A DNA stretch of 64,000 nucleotides from Marinobacter sp. 2_MG-2023 (GCF_030546935.1 NZ_JAUOPH010000002.1:186001-250000), one strand, 5' to 3'. Shown: positions 30,591 through 40,460, counted from the first letter of the stretch. The notes: a model not told the origin generated them from the letters alone. A program made the numbers and translations.

Positions 30591-30690
30591 ACGGGGCAAG
30601 GCTGTTCAAAACTGTGCGAAGCCATGGATGGCGGAGCTCAAGCGCCACATGGATGTGCCGCAAGGAGCGTGTTTTGAACAGCCTTGCTCC
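30591..30690. repeat. hairpin repeat, copy A
   Basis: Perfect 17-base arms GCAAGGCTGTTCAAAAC (30596-30612) and its complement (30671-30687) flank a core containing AGCCATGGATGGCGGAG (30620-30636). Read on the minus strand the core matches copy B at 32944-33050, but the outer arms are unrelated in sequence. It lies between the aidB-like gene and the DUF503 gene. Confidence 0.88.
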
Positions 30691-30720
30691 GCCGGCGTCA
30701 GCACCAAAGCCGGAACATCA

Positions 30721-31068
30721 ATGTCTGAAGCACTAAGAAAACTACTCAAAGAAGGCAACGCGCCTCAACATAACGCCACGATTACACCGCACGTAGGCGT
30801 ATTAACCCTGCACTTTCAGCTCTACGGCTGCGAAGACCTCAAAGCCAAGCGCAAAGTCTTCACCCCGCTGCGGGCCATATGGGGCAAAGAACCAGACCTG
30901 GCCGTAGCTGAAACCGCCGACCTCGAAGCCCTCGAATGCGCCACCTGGACAATCGCAGCCCTAGGCACGTCCTCGCAGCTGATCACCCAGCGCCTCGACC
31001 AGGTAGAGAAAGCCATCCAGGAAAAGGTTGATGCTGCGATACTCGACATTCACCGGGAACTTCTCTGA
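30721..31068 (+). CDS. DUF503 family protein
   Basis: A 115-residue protein whose second half fits DUF503: VGVLTLHFQLYGCEDLKAKRK, then LAVAETADLEALECATW and a C-terminal DAAILDIHRELL. DUF503 proteins (YlxP-like) are small and of unknown function, in some Gram-positives near ribosome maturation genes. The ATG at 30721 is chosen; the frame extends to 30628 but that part is the hairpin repeat. The ribosome site is weak. It is bracketed by the two hairpin repeats together with panP. Confidence 0.72.
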   Translation: MSEALRKLLKEGNAPQHNATITPHVGVLTLHFQLYGCEDLKAKRKVFTPLRAIWGKEPDLAVAETADLEALECATWTIAALGTSSQLITQRLDQVEKAIQEKVDAAILDIHRELL

Positions 31069-31241
31069 TAAAGCCCTGTGGCACAACACCGAAGCAGCCC
31101 GTATACTACGCCACCTCAGGGATGCCAGTGTGCCTGCAAGCTACAGGTAACAAGTAACCAATGCCGGAACCGACCCCCGGCTGCATCCGTTGGGCATCCG
31201 GAACCGGCCCTGCGGACAACCACTTATCGTGTGTGGTATCT

Positions 31242-32918
31242 ATGACCGGCAAGAAAAAGACGGCCCAGGCCTCGGTTGAGGCCATGTATCGCGTGTTCAC
31301 CGTGCCCGAGGCACCGGAGTCCACGCTCAGCCGTATTGACCAGAATATCTCCCGTAATCTTGCAGGTTTCCTGCAGGAGCACATTGTTGCGGTTGAGCGG
31401 GACCTTACAGACGTCGAGAGAAACTTCTCGGACTACAATATCCCCGAAAAGCCCGTATTCGTGTCCGAGCAAGCCCAGTTCCTGCTCGACAAACTGGTTG
31501 CCAACTCCGTTCATACTGCTTCACCTGCCTTTATCGGGCACATGACTTCAGCGCTGCCCTACTTCATGCTGCCGCTGTCCAAAATCATGATCGCCCTGAA
31601 TCAGAACCTGGTGAAAACCGAAACATCCAAAGCGTTTACGCCCATGGAGCGCCAGGTACTCGGGATGATCCACCGGCTTGTTTACCAGGAAGACGGGGCC
31701 TTTTACCGAAAGTGGATGCACGACCCCCGCTACGCTCTGGGCGCCATGTGCTCTGGCGGCACCGTTGCCAACCTGACAGCGCTCTGGGTTGCCCGCAACC
31801 GTGCATTCCCGGCCGAAGGCAGCTTCCGCGGCCTGCATCAGGAGGGTTTATTCCGCGCTCTGAAATATTACGGCTACGAGGGTGCTGCCATCGTGGTCTC
31901 CAAACGGGGCCACTATTCCCTGGGTAAAGCCGCCGACGTTTTGGGCCTTGGCCGCGATTCGCTGGTGGCTGTGGATACCGACGACAACAACCGGATACAG
32001 ACGGACGCCCTTCGCGATAAATGCCTCGAACTGCAAAAGCAGAAAATCAAGATCCTGGCCATATGCGGTGTTGCCGGAACAACCGAGACCGGCAACATAG
32101 ACCCGCTGGATGCGATGGCAGATACAGCGCGGGAGTTCGGCGCCCATTTTCACGTGGACGCCGCCTGGGGCGGACCAACACTGTTCTCCAGAACCTATCG
32201 CCACCTACTGCGGGGCATAGAAAAAGCAGACTCTGTGACGTTCGACGCCCACAAACAGTTGTATGTTCCCATGGGCGTAGGCCTGGTCGTATTTAAAGAC
32301 CCGAGCCTGGCCAGTGCCGTTGAACACCATGCTCAATACATCATTCGCAAAGGCTCCCGGGATCTGGGCACAACGACGCTTGAGGGCTCTCGCCCCGGCA
32401 TGTCAATGCTGATTCACTCAGGTCTGAAAATTCTGGCTCGCGAGGGCTATGAAATCCTGATTGATCAGGGCATTGAGAAAGCGGCCACCTTCGCCGACAT
32501 GATCGACGCTCAACCAGATTTTGAACTGGTTACCCGGCCCGAGCTGAACATTCTCACCTACCGTTATTGTCCGGGTGAGGTCCAGCAGGCCCTGGCTGTG
32601 GCGAACCCGCTTCAGGCAGAGAAGCTGAATGCCTGCCTGAACACCATCACCAAGTTTGTCCAGAAAACCCAACGGGAACGCGGCAAGGCATTTGTTTCAA
32701 GAACCCGCCTGGAGCCTGCCCGTTATTACAACTTCCCGTGCATTGTTTTCCGGGTTGTTCTGGCGAACCCTCTGACTACGCCACAAATTCTGGCGGATAT
32801 TCTGGAGGAACAGCGGGAGCTTTCAGGAGAAGAAGGGATTCAGGACGAGATCAGAATACTGCATCAGATGGCAGAGGCTGTGCTTAAGCAGCACCCACAG
32901 GATCAAAAACGGGCCTGA
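31242..32918 (+). CDS. panP: pyridoxal-dependent aspartate 1-decarboxylase PanP
   Basis: A 558-residue group II decarboxylase. The N-terminal segment MTGKKKTAQASVEAMYRVF and the HMTSALPYFMLPLSKIMIA stretch match the PanP subgroup of Vibrio and Marinobacter. The PLP site is visible as HVDAAWGGP and, with the catalytic lysine, TFDAHKQLYVP. PanP makes beta-alanine from aspartate for pantothenate and CoA synthesis, replacing PanD. The start at 31242 follows the homologous N-terminus; an ATG at 31161 would add 27 residues. Neither has a strong ribosome site. Confidence 0.88.
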   Translation: MTGKKKTAQASVEAMYRVFTVPEAPESTLSRIDQNISRNLAGFLQEHIVAVERDLTDVERNFSDYNIPEKPVFVSEQAQFLLDKLVANSVHTASPAFIGHMTSALPYFMLPLSKIMIALNQNLVKTETSKAFTPMERQVLGMIHRLVYQEDGAFYRKWMHDPRYALGAMCSGGTVANLTALWVARNRAFPAEGSFRGLHQEGLFRALKYYGYEGAAIVVSKRGHYSLGKAADVLGLGRDSLVAVDTDDNNRIQTDALRDKCLELQKQKIKILAICGVAGTTETGNIDPLDAMADTAREFGAHFHVDAAWGGPTLFSRTYRHLLRGIEKADSVTFDAHKQLYVPMGVGLVVFKDPSLASAVEHHAQYIIRKGSRDLGTTTLEGSRPGMSMLIHSGLKILAREGYEILIDQGIEKAATFADMIDAQPDFELVTRPELNILTYRYCPGEVQQALAVANPLQAEKLNACLNTITKFVQKTQRERGKAFVSRTRLEPARYYNFPCIVFRVVLANPLTTPQILADILEEQRELSGEEGIQDEIRILHQMAEAVLKQHPQDQKRA

Positions 32919-32943
32919 TTTCTCTGATTACCTTTCGACACCG

Positions 32944-33050
32944 CGAGGGCGGGTGACAGGCTGCCAAAACACGCTGTAAATACATCCGTGTACGCTCGGC
33001 TCCGCCATCCATGGCTCCGCACGGTTTTGGAAGCCTGTCACCCGCCCTCG
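32944..33050. repeat. hairpin repeat, copy B
   Basis: Perfect 19-base arms CGAGGGCGGGTGACAGGCT (32944-32962) and complement (33032-33050), plus an inner CCAAAAC/GTTTTGG pair, enclose a core with CTCCGCCATCCATGGCT (33000-33016). The core, inverted, is shared with copy A. It lies just after panP and may act as a transcription stop. Confidence 0.9.
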
Positions 33051-33092
33051 CTCAGATCCAATCTCTAACTCTGATATTCGAAGGGGGCATAC

Positions 33093-33359
33093 TCAGTAAA
33101 GCGCCTCTTCATCATCCAGCACTTCGTGGATGATATCCAAAAACATACGATCCGCTTCACTCCACTTTTCCGGAATGCGAATGGTCGTGTTGGCGCTGAT
33201 TTCCCGGGCAATCAGCTCATCGGCATCCGCCTCAGTGCGCAGCTTGCGGGCAATGTCTATGGACTTTACTGCAATCGTCGGATCGCTCAGTACCTTCTTG
33301 ATAAACACTCGCAGCTCATCAATGACCTTGGCCTGACGGCTTTCAACCGGTGTACTCAT
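33093..33359 (-). CDS. hypothetical protein, 88 residues
   Basis: A short, charged and probably all-helical frame with no recognised domain: MSTPVESRQAKVIDELRVF and a C-terminal IIHEVLDDEEALY. GGAGGGTGAGG stands directly before ATG 33359, a strong ribosome site, and the reading frame has the codon character of neighbouring genes. I do not recognise the family. It shares strand with the phosphate permease upstream. Confidence 0.65.
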   Translation of the reverse strand: MSTPVESRQAKVIDELRVFIKKVLSDPTIAVKSIDIARKLRTEADADELIAREISANTTIRIPEKWSEADRMFLDIIHEVLDDEEALY

Positions 33360-33458
33360 ACCTCACCCTCCGGGCAATTGAATTCTCGGGGGAGCATTCT
33401 CGCTCCCGCAGCATACGCACAGTATGACCAAACCCGCGCACTACAACCAGCCACTGCG

Positions 33459-35018
33459 TTAAATGAAAAGCCCACGCAAAGTGAAAAACAAAATAGCAGC
33501 CATAATGGCTGACGCAGGCACCGTGATAATCCAGGCTGCAGCTATGCGCACCAGATGCGACCGTTTAACCATTTCTTCTTTGTAGATCTTCTTGAGTCGC
33601 TTGCGATCGGATTTAGCCAGAGGCACCTGTTTCCTTTTCTTGGCCTGCTTGAGGAGCCGTTCCATTTCCTCAACAGACGCATTGCGGAAGTCGTCCAGAA
33701 AGGGCTTGAGACGTTCCTGATCGCCAGCGTCGCGCTCTTCCATGATTCTGTGCAACTGCGTCGCATAATTGGACTTCAGGTATTCGCGCAGGAACCCGAC
33801 ACCAAAAACCCCGCCAATGGCAATGTGTGTGGAGCTCACAGGCAAGCCCAGTTGCGATGCCAGAATAACCGTTAGTGCGGCCGACAAGGCAATACAGAAC
33901 GCACGGGTTTTATCCAGCTCGGTAATCTCACTGCCCACAGTTCTAATCAGGCGCGGGCCAAACAGCATAAGGCCAACCGTCAAACCCAGGGCACCAATCA
34001 TCATGACCCACAGAGGAATACTGGAGGCAGTGACGACTGCATCATTGGCTAATGCATCATTGATCGCCGCAAGCGGGCCAATGGCATTGGCGACATCGTT
34101 AGCACCGTGGGCGAAGCTCAGCAGAGCAGCGGCAAATACCAACGGCCAGGTGAACAGGGTATTTACCCCGCCAGCACTGTTTTCCATTGTTGCTGCCCGA
34201 CGTGAAGCCAGAGAGCGCACGATAAAGAATGCAATGACCGCGGCAACCAGACCAACCAGAGAGGCCTGGAGAAAGTCTACCTTGATGATCTGCTTGACGC
34301 CTTTGATCATCAGGTAAGTGCCGAACGCCCATGCCATTATGGCAACAAGCCAGGGAACAAACGTACGGGCGGCGGGTACGACATTCTTCTGATACAGCAC
34401 GGTCTTTTTAATAATAAACAGCAGCAGCGCAGCCAGGGCGCCACCAAGCACCGGAGAAATAACCCAGCTTGCAGCAATCTTGCCCATAACAGCCCAGTCT
34501 GCAATGCCCCAACCGCCCGCCGCAATACCTGCGCCAAGCACACCACCTACAATAGAATGTGTAGTGGATACCGGAGCACCCATCCAGGTTGCCAGGTTCA
34601 ACCAGAGAGCGCCTGCAAGAAGCGCTGCGGTCATCAACCAGACAAAGGAGCGGCTGTCTTCCAGGCTTGAGGGGTCAATGATGCCACCCTTGATGGTGGA
34701 TACCACATCCCCCCCCGCAATCAGCGCACCGCCTGACTCAAAAACACCTGCAACAATAACGGCGGCACCCAGGGACAATGCTCCGGAGCCAACGGCTGGG
34801 CCAACGTTGTTCGCAACGTCGTTTGCACCTATATTAATGGCCATGTAACCGCCGATAACGGCTGCAGCCATCAGCAGAGTGCTATTGGGCAACCCCTGAC
34901 TGAAGGAGCCGACAACCAGCCAGACGCCCAACAGAAACAACAGGCTGAAACCGACCCGGTATCGCTCCGTAGAGTTGCTGGTAAGAAGGGTTTCCAGGAA
35001 TCCGTTTGAACGGGCCAT
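33459..35018 (-). CDS. PiT family inorganic phosphate transporter
   Basis: A 519-residue membrane protein with the two inverted PiT signatures, GANDVANNVGPAVGSGAL near the N-terminus and HGANDVANAIGPL in the second half, and about ten or more hydrophobic segments with a soluble middle-to-late loop rich in Lys/Arg. PiT carriers import metal-phosphate with protons or sodium. ATG 35018 (MARSNGF) is preferred to a TTG at 35105. No Pho box is seen upstream, fitting a constitutive low-affinity role. Confidence 0.92.
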   Translation of the reverse strand: MARSNGFLETLLTSNSTERYRVGFSLLFLLGVWLVVGSFSQGLPNSTLLMAAAVIGGYMAINIGANDVANNVGPAVGSGALSLGAAVIVAGVFESGGALIAGGDVVSTIKGGIIDPSSLEDSRSFVWLMTAALLAGALWLNLATWMGAPVSTTHSIVGGVLGAGIAAGGWGIADWAVMGKIAASWVISPVLGGALAALLLFIIKKTVLYQKNVVPAARTFVPWLVAIMAWAFGTYLMIKGVKQIIKVDFLQASLVGLVAAVIAFFIVRSLASRRAATMENSAGGVNTLFTWPLVFAAALLSFAHGANDVANAIGPLAAINDALANDAVVTASSIPLWVMMIGALGLTVGLMLFGPRLIRTVGSEITELDKTRAFCIALSAALTVILASQLGLPVSSTHIAIGGVFGVGFLREYLKSNYATQLHRIMEERDAGDQERLKPFLDDFRNASVEEMERLLKQAKKRKQVPLAKSDRKRLKKIYKEEMVKRSHLVRIAAAWIITVPASAIMAAILFFTLRGLFI

Positions 35019-35232
35019 AAGAGAAAGAGTCTCAGTTGGTCTGAATGGAGAACGAACCGCTGTGTTGCGCGCAACTATAAATTTTTTGACATTAAATTGA
35101 AACAAATGTGCGACAACGGGACCTGGTCACACAACACACCTGTAAAGGATGCATACATACCAATCCCTGTCCCATAATAGCCATAAGCAGAAAACGCCTT
35201 ATCAGATCACTGCGTATTCACACAGGGCCACT

Positions 35233-36336
35233 ATGACCACACATCCCTCTTCGGGCCGCCAAACGACACACGAGCGGGAAGATGCACAGGTTTCACGCAT
35301 ACTGACATGGCTGTCGTTGGCAGCGATTCTGTCTCTTACCGGCATCGCCTCCCAAGCCTGGCATTCTGGTCACAGCAACCATGCATTGATTCTTTTGGCC
35401 TTTATCGTTCCAGTGTTGGCGAACATGGCCTGGTTTGCGTGCACGGGCAACCGTGATTGGCAGAAAGTTGGCTTGCTGATTATTGCCAGCGTACTGTTTA
35501 CCTATCTGATCGCCTCCGGCGGCGAGAGCAACACTGGCCCTCTATGGTTCTATGTTTTCCCACCTTTGCTGTTTTTTCTGACCAACCTGAAAACGGGCAC
35601 TATGATTCTGCTACTGGTTTACTTGGTGGCCATTATTATATTTCAGTTCCCCAACTTGCCTTTTGTATTTGCAGAGTACGAAAGTGACTTCAAGATCCGC
35701 TTTTTTGCCACACTCACCTTTGAGTCGATTTTTTGTTTTGTACTGGAAACAAGCAGACTGAAGGCACGTAACGAACTGCTGGACCTGGCCCAGACCCACG
35801 AACGCGCTGCAAAAACCGATGAACTCACCAACCTTTCCAACCGACGGGATATACTGAACCGGTTATCAGAAGAGTACTCTCGATACCAGCGCTCGGGGCA
35901 TCACTTCTCCATTGCCCTGATTGACCTGGATCTTTTCAAAAACATCAATGATCAGTATGGCCACGATGCGGGCGACGCAGCACTAAAACAGTTCGCAGAC
36001 CTTGTGCAGACGGTGATCCGACAAACAGATGTTGCAGCCCGCTGGGGCGGTGAGGAGTTTCTGCTATTGCTACCAGATACCTCTTTGATTCCGGCGCTTA
36101 CGCTGGCAGAGCGTCTGCGTAGTGAAATAGCACGAAACAACTTCAGCTTTCAGGGGCAAGAGCTACCGGTCACCATGAGCGCCGGTGTCTGCACCATAGC
36201 TCAGGCCGATTCTATCGACAGCATGCTTAGACAGGCCGACTTACAGCTATACAATGCCAAGGAAGCGGGTCGCAACAGGATCGCGCCCCGGGTGCGAAAC
36301 CAGAATACAGTGGCTGAGGGCCAACCAAGCTCTTGA
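35233..36336 (+). CDS. membrane diguanylate cyclase (GGDEF)
   Basis: A 367-residue protein with about six N-terminal transmembrane segments (residues ~25-175) and a C-terminal GGDEF domain. The active site is RWGGEEF, and an inhibitory I-site RQTD lies five residues before it, so it should make cyclic di-GMP and be product-inhibited. The ATG at 35233 has AGGG five bases upstream; the ATG at 35149 has a Shine-Dalgarno touching the start and is less likely. It is divergent from the phosphate permease. The signal it senses is unknown. Confidence 0.88.
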   Translation: MTTHPSSGRQTTHEREDAQVSRILTWLSLAAILSLTGIASQAWHSGHSNHALILLAFIVPVLANMAWFACTGNRDWQKVGLLIIASVLFTYLIASGGESNTGPLWFYVFPPLLFFLTNLKTGTMILLLVYLVAIIIFQFPNLPFVFAEYESDFKIRFFATLTFESIFCFVLETSRLKARNELLDLAQTHERAAKTDELTNLSNRRDILNRLSEEYSRYQRSGHHFSIALIDLDLFKNINDQYGHDAGDAALKQFADLVQTVIRQTDVAARWGGEEFLLLLPDTSLIPALTLAERLRSEIARNNFSFQGQELPVTMSAGVCTIAQADSIDSMLRQADLQLYNAKEAGRNRIAPRVRNQNTVAEGQPSS

Positions 36337-36411
36337 GACAGCCCACAGGGGCCGTTATCATCCGGCGCTGAACGAAACTGGCCATCCGCTCTTGTAACAA
36401 CAGGGATTTTC

Positions 36412-36864
36412 ATGACAGATATTCGAATTCTGGTAGGCAGCGTCTACGGTGGCGCATTGATGACCGCGAGAGCCATCAAGCAGGCGCTGGACGCCGAAGG
36501 CTACTCCGTATCCGTTCTGGAGAACCCAGTGCTTGACGACATAACGTTTGATACCGCCCCTCTGTTGGTCTGTACATCTACCACCGGCCAGGGTGAAATC
36601 CCGGGTAACCTGCTGACTTTTTATTCCGACTTGCGGGATCAGCTGCCCCAACAGCCAGGGCGGCCTTTCGGTGTTATCGTGCTGGGCGACAGCTCCTATG
36701 GTGATACCTTTTGTGGAGCCGGCAAGCTTATGGAAGAGGCACTTTACGAAACAGCCGCCAGAAAAGTTGGCGAAACACTCTGCATAGACGCACTGGAAAC
36801 CCAGGATCCTGAAACCGAAGCCCTGCCCTGGGTACGTGAGTGGGCATCCACGGTACTCGCTTGA
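36412..36864 (+). CDS. MioC-like flavodoxin
   Basis: A 150-residue flavodoxin-fold protein with the FMN phosphate loop GSVYGGALMTA near the N-terminus, the CTSTTGQGEIP loop and VLGDSSYGDTFCGAG. It resembles MioC of E. coli, an FMN electron carrier. AGGGA stands before the ATG. It lies between two cyclic-di-GMP genes with no evident partner reductase. Confidence 0.85.
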   Translation: MTDIRILVGSVYGGALMTARAIKQALDAEGYSVSVLENPVLDDITFDTAPLLVCTSTTGQGEIPGNLLTFYSDLRDQLPQQPGRPFGVIVLGDSSYGDTFCGAGKLMEEALYETAARKVGETLCIDALETQDPETEALPWVREWASTVLA

Positions 36865-36941
36865 ACAAGGCTTTACGCCCGCCAGGTAACCAAAACCACA
36901 TTAAAGCCGGCTCTGACAATATTTATGATAAACGGTGACCT

Positions 36942-39503
36942 GTGATAGAACGACTCTCGTCTCGCATGCTGGCAACCTTGCTGCTGCTTATGTCCCTGGC
37001 CTTCAGCTGCCAGAGTGCTGAGACGTTTCGTTTTCCCGAAGTAGAGCTTTTGCGCCTGTCACCCGGTGTTCAACTTTCCCCGCTTGAAGCTGCCGCTTCC
37101 GGCGACTGGCAACCGTTAGCAACGAGCAGCCCCAACTTCGGCTACACACCTGACACCGTCTGGCTCCGTTTCGACGCTCCTGACAATCTCCTGCTGGATT
37201 TGTTGGAGGTAGGCTACTCCCACCTTGATTACATTGCGTTTTACGTCATCAAAAACGGGGAGATAACTGACACACTCATTACCGGGGATCTCAATCCCTA
37301 TGCTCAGCGCCCTATTCGCAACCGCCATTTTGCATTTCCCTTCAACCCGGAGAACAGCGATAATCGCCAGATTCTTCTTGAAGCTCGCTCCGCGGGCACC
37401 TTGCAGGTTCCTCTGAAATTCTGGAACACTCAGGCCTTCTTCGAACATGCCTCTGTTGAAGAGCAACTCAATGCCCTTTATTACGGCATCTTGATCACCG
37501 TTATTCTGTTTAACCTTCTGGTTTTTTTCGCGCTGCGGGAGCGTGTCTACCTCCTTTACGTGCTATCGACGCTCGGTTACCTGTTGGTTATTGGCAGCCT
37601 TAACGGCACCGCGTTCCAAGTGCTTTGGCCACATAGCCCATGGATCCAGAACCGCGCCACATTGTTCACGGTGCCTCTCGCAATCATATTCACACTGCTG
37701 TTCTCGCGATCATTTCTCAACCTCAAACGAAACGGGCCAACCCTCGACCGAATTATGCTCGGCTTTGTTGCACTGAGCGCCACTGTGTTAGCGGTAACAA
37801 GTGTGATGGAATACAGTAGCGCAATCCGTCTAACGGTCGCCGCAACCTTTCCAAGCATCCTGCTGCTTGCCATAGCCGGCCCTCTGCAGTGGGTGCGGAG
37901 AAAACCTCAGGCCGGTTATTACATCATCGCATGGGGAGCGCTGTTCTTTGGTTGCGCGATTACAGCTGCCAATAGATACGGTCTCCTTCCAAGCAATGTT
38001 CTTACGACTTACGGGATGCAAATCGGGTCTGTTATCGAAGCAACTCTGCTTGCACTGGCCCTCGCAGCACGGCTTTACCAGGAGCGTGAAGAGAAAGCAG
38101 GCGCCCGCGAGGCCGAACTTTCAGCCATGGCAGCGAGACGAGCAGCTGAACTCAAGCTGATTGAAAACGCCCTCCATAACCCTCTTACGGGCCTGCCCAA
38201 CCGTGCAAGCTTCGAGATGCAGGTAAGTGACCTCATTCGCCAGGCCCCGGCCAAGAGGCACGGCATTGTCGTGATCCACCTGAACAATCTGCAGTCTGTG
38301 ACCAAAACCCTGGGGCACCAGAACAGCGACCGCATACTGGAACTGGCCTCGCGGAGACTGAACCTAATCACACGCGAGCTTCCAGGCATAGTGTCTCTAG
38401 GACAACATAACGGGAGTAATTTCTTCGTAGCCTCTCTCGATCCGGAAACCTTCGCCTGTATCGTTGACGCCGGTGTTTCGGAAGACGCCTATCAGGCAGT
38501 CATGCGCGCCGTGGAAGCCATCCGCAGCCCTGTTGACTATCTTGGGATGCAAATCCCTCTTCACGCGCAGCTCGGCATAGCTATCTCACCGGCTCATGGC
38601 ACCGACGCCAACTCACTGATCCGCAGGGCATGCATAGCAGAAAGCTCAGAGCGCGCCCAGGAAAGTGGAATCGCTTATTACAAGACATCCCGGGACTCCT
38701 ACAGTGCCGGACGGCTTACGATGATTTCGGGGTTACAACAAGCACTCACCAATAACGAGCTGGCCCTCTATCTACAGCCAAAACTGAACCTTCGGAACGG
38801 CCAGATTAATAGCCTTGAAACACTGATCAGGTGGCCCGATAAGGAGCAAGCAGTTCGTGCAGACGAGATCATTGTCCTGGCCGAACAGACCGGATTGATC
38901 AAACCACTGACCCGCTGGGTACTGGCACAGTCCCTGCAACTTCGCTCCCGTCTTCTCGAGGCCGGTCACCATCTCGATTTCTCAGTCAATATCTCACCCT
39001 ACAACCTGCGGGAGCCGGATTTCCCATTGTTCGTGGATCAGCTTATGCGCGCTCACCCACAGCACAAAGGCAGCATTACCTTTGAAGTGACTGAAACATC
39101 GATGATGCAGGATCCGGTCAACGCACTCAAAACGCTTAACACACTGTCTGATGCGGGTATTCCGGTCTCCATTGATGACTTCGGATCCGGCTATTCATCG
39201 CTTTCTTATATCAAACAACTGCCGGCCAGCGAGATCAAAATTGACCGCTCCCTCATCACAGAGCTGGCAACCCTGGAAGAGGATCGGGTTATTGTCCAGA
39301 CAACCATTGATATGTGCCACGCCCTCGGCTACCTGGTTGTTGCGGAAGGCGTCGAGGATGATGCAACTGCAGGCCTGCTGAAAGAGATGGGGTGCGATAT
39401 GATTCAGGGTTACCTGGTAAGCCGCCCCCTGCCTCTTGAGCAAATACTTCGCTGGCTCGCCGAAAGGCACGAAACCAATACCTGGCATCAGACACCTGGC
39501 TAA
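36942..39503 (+). CDS. 7TMR-DISM sensor with degenerate GGDEF and EAL domains
   Basis: An 853-residue protein. A signal peptide (ending SCQSAE) is followed by an extracytoplasmic 7TMR-DISMED2 domain, seven transmembrane helices (~residues 180-385), a short coiled coil, a GGDEF domain and an EAL domain. The GGDEF motif is degraded (LGQHNGSNF), so cyclase activity is unlikely. The EAL domain keeps its residues: ETLIRW, SVNISP, FEVTETS, DDFGSGYSS, KIDRS, EGVED and QGY, so it is probably an active cyclic-di-GMP phosphodiesterase. The start is GTG at 36942. It pairs in position with the cyclase at 35233. Confidence 0.88.
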   Translation: MIERLSSRMLATLLLLMSLAFSCQSAETFRFPEVELLRLSPGVQLSPLEAAASGDWQPLATSSPNFGYTPDTVWLRFDAPDNLLLDLLEVGYSHLDYIAFYVIKNGEITDTLITGDLNPYAQRPIRNRHFAFPFNPENSDNRQILLEARSAGTLQVPLKFWNTQAFFEHASVEEQLNALYYGILITVILFNLLVFFALRERVYLLYVLSTLGYLLVIGSLNGTAFQVLWPHSPWIQNRATLFTVPLAIIFTLLFSRSFLNLKRNGPTLDRIMLGFVALSATVLAVTSVMEYSSAIRLTVAATFPSILLLAIAGPLQWVRRKPQAGYYIIAWGALFFGCAITAANRYGLLPSNVLTTYGMQIGSVIEATLLALALAARLYQEREEKAGAREAELSAMAARRAAELKLIENALHNPLTGLPNRASFEMQVSDLIRQAPAKRHGIVVIHLNNLQSVTKTLGHQNSDRILELASRRLNLITRELPGIVSLGQHNGSNFFVASLDPETFACIVDAGVSEDAYQAVMRAVEAIRSPVDYLGMQIPLHAQLGIAISPAHGTDANSLIRRACIAESSERAQESGIAYYKTSRDSYSAGRLTMISGLQQALTNNELALYLQPKLNLRNGQINSLETLIRWPDKEQAVRADEIIVLAEQTGLIKPLTRWVLAQSLQLRSRLLEAGHHLDFSVNISPYNLREPDFPLFVDQLMRAHPQHKGSITFEVTETSMMQDPVNALKTLNTLSDAGIPVSIDDFGSGYSSLSYIKQLPASEIKIDRSLITELATLEEDRVIVQTTIDMCHALGYLVVAEGVEDDATAGLLKEMGCDMIQGYLVSRPLPLEQILRWLAERHETNTWHQTPG

Positions 39504-39513
39504 CAATAGCCTG

Positions 39514-40368
39514 TCAACGCTGGCGAATGAGCGCTTCCTGAGTTGTAGACGCGACCAGAACTCCCTCTTGATTAAAGAAGTTACCCCGATTAAACCCGCG
39601 AGCTGAAGACGCGCTTGGGCTGTCCTTATCGTAGAGCAGCCAGTCTTCCATGCGGAAATCCCGATGAAACCAGATGGCATGATCAAGGCTTGCGATCTGC
39701 AGCCCCTTGTTCATAAAGGAAACACCATGGGGGTTAAGAGACGTTCCCAGGAACGAGAAATCCGATGCATAGGTAAGCAGGCAACGGTGCAAAACAGGGT
39801 CATCCGGCAGGGGGCCCAGAGCGCGGATCCAGCTTTGCTTGAAGGGTGGGCGCTTTTCAGGCTGAAGCGGGTTCATCGGATTTACCGGGCGGATTTCGAT
39901 GGGGCGGTCACGGGTCATGATCTGTCGCATTTTCTCTGGCACCTGCGACGCCATCAACTTGCCCCACTCCTGCTCAGAGCGCAGTGTCTCAGGATCTGGC
40001 GCGCTGGGCATTTCCGCCTGATGCTCAAAACCCTCTTCGGCAGCATGAAACGACATGGAGCCGGTCAGAATTTCCTTGCCATCCTGGCGTGCAATGACTC
40101 GGCGAACCGCAAAGCTACGACCGTCACGGACCCGCTGGACCTCGTAGTCAATAGGCATATGCTGGTTGCCCGGGCGCAGAAAATAGGCATGCATAGAATG
40201 GCAGAGACGGTTTTCAACGGTATGGCTGGCAGCCATCAGCGCCTGCCCGAGAACCTGCCCCCCGAAAACATGAGGAAATCCCAGGTCCTGACTGTCGCCC
40301 CGGTAATGATCATCGCCCGTGGGTGACAGATACAGCAGTTCCACCAATTTTTTTGTAACGTCAAGCAT
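39514..40368 (-). CDS. tesB: acyl-CoA thioesterase II
   Basis: A 284-residue double hot-dog thioesterase with the family stretches FGGQVLGQALMAA, HSMHAYFLRPGN, RVIARQDGKEI and, near the end, HAIWFHRDFRMEDWLLYDKDSPSAS. It hydrolyses medium- and long-chain acyl-CoA. AGGAG precedes the ATG. It converges with the EAL gene, leaving ten bases between them. Confidence 0.94.
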   Translation of the reverse strand: MLDVTKKLVELLYLSPTGDDHYRGDSQDLGFPHVFGGQVLGQALMAASHTVENRLCHSMHAYFLRPGNQHMPIDYEVQRVRDGRSFAVRRVIARQDGKEILTGSMSFHAAEEGFEHQAEMPSAPDPETLRSEQEWGKLMASQVPEKMRQIMTRDRPIEIRPVNPMNPLQPEKRPPFKQSWIRALGPLPDDPVLHRCLLTYASDFSFLGTSLNPHGVSFMNKGLQIASLDHAIWFHRDFRMEDWLLYDKDSPSASSARGFNRGNFFNQEGVLVASTTQEALIRQR

Positions 40369-40460
40369 GCCTGCTCCTGTTGATTAGTTAGCACACGAAG
40401 GAGTTTCTACTCCAAGCGGGCGGTTTTCGCAACGTAAAGTGTCTGCAGGAAGCAGAGCCT

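Noticed and set aside
30628..30720. Longer start for the DUF503 protein
   Set aside because: These codons are part of hairpin repeat A and are not conserved protein sequence.
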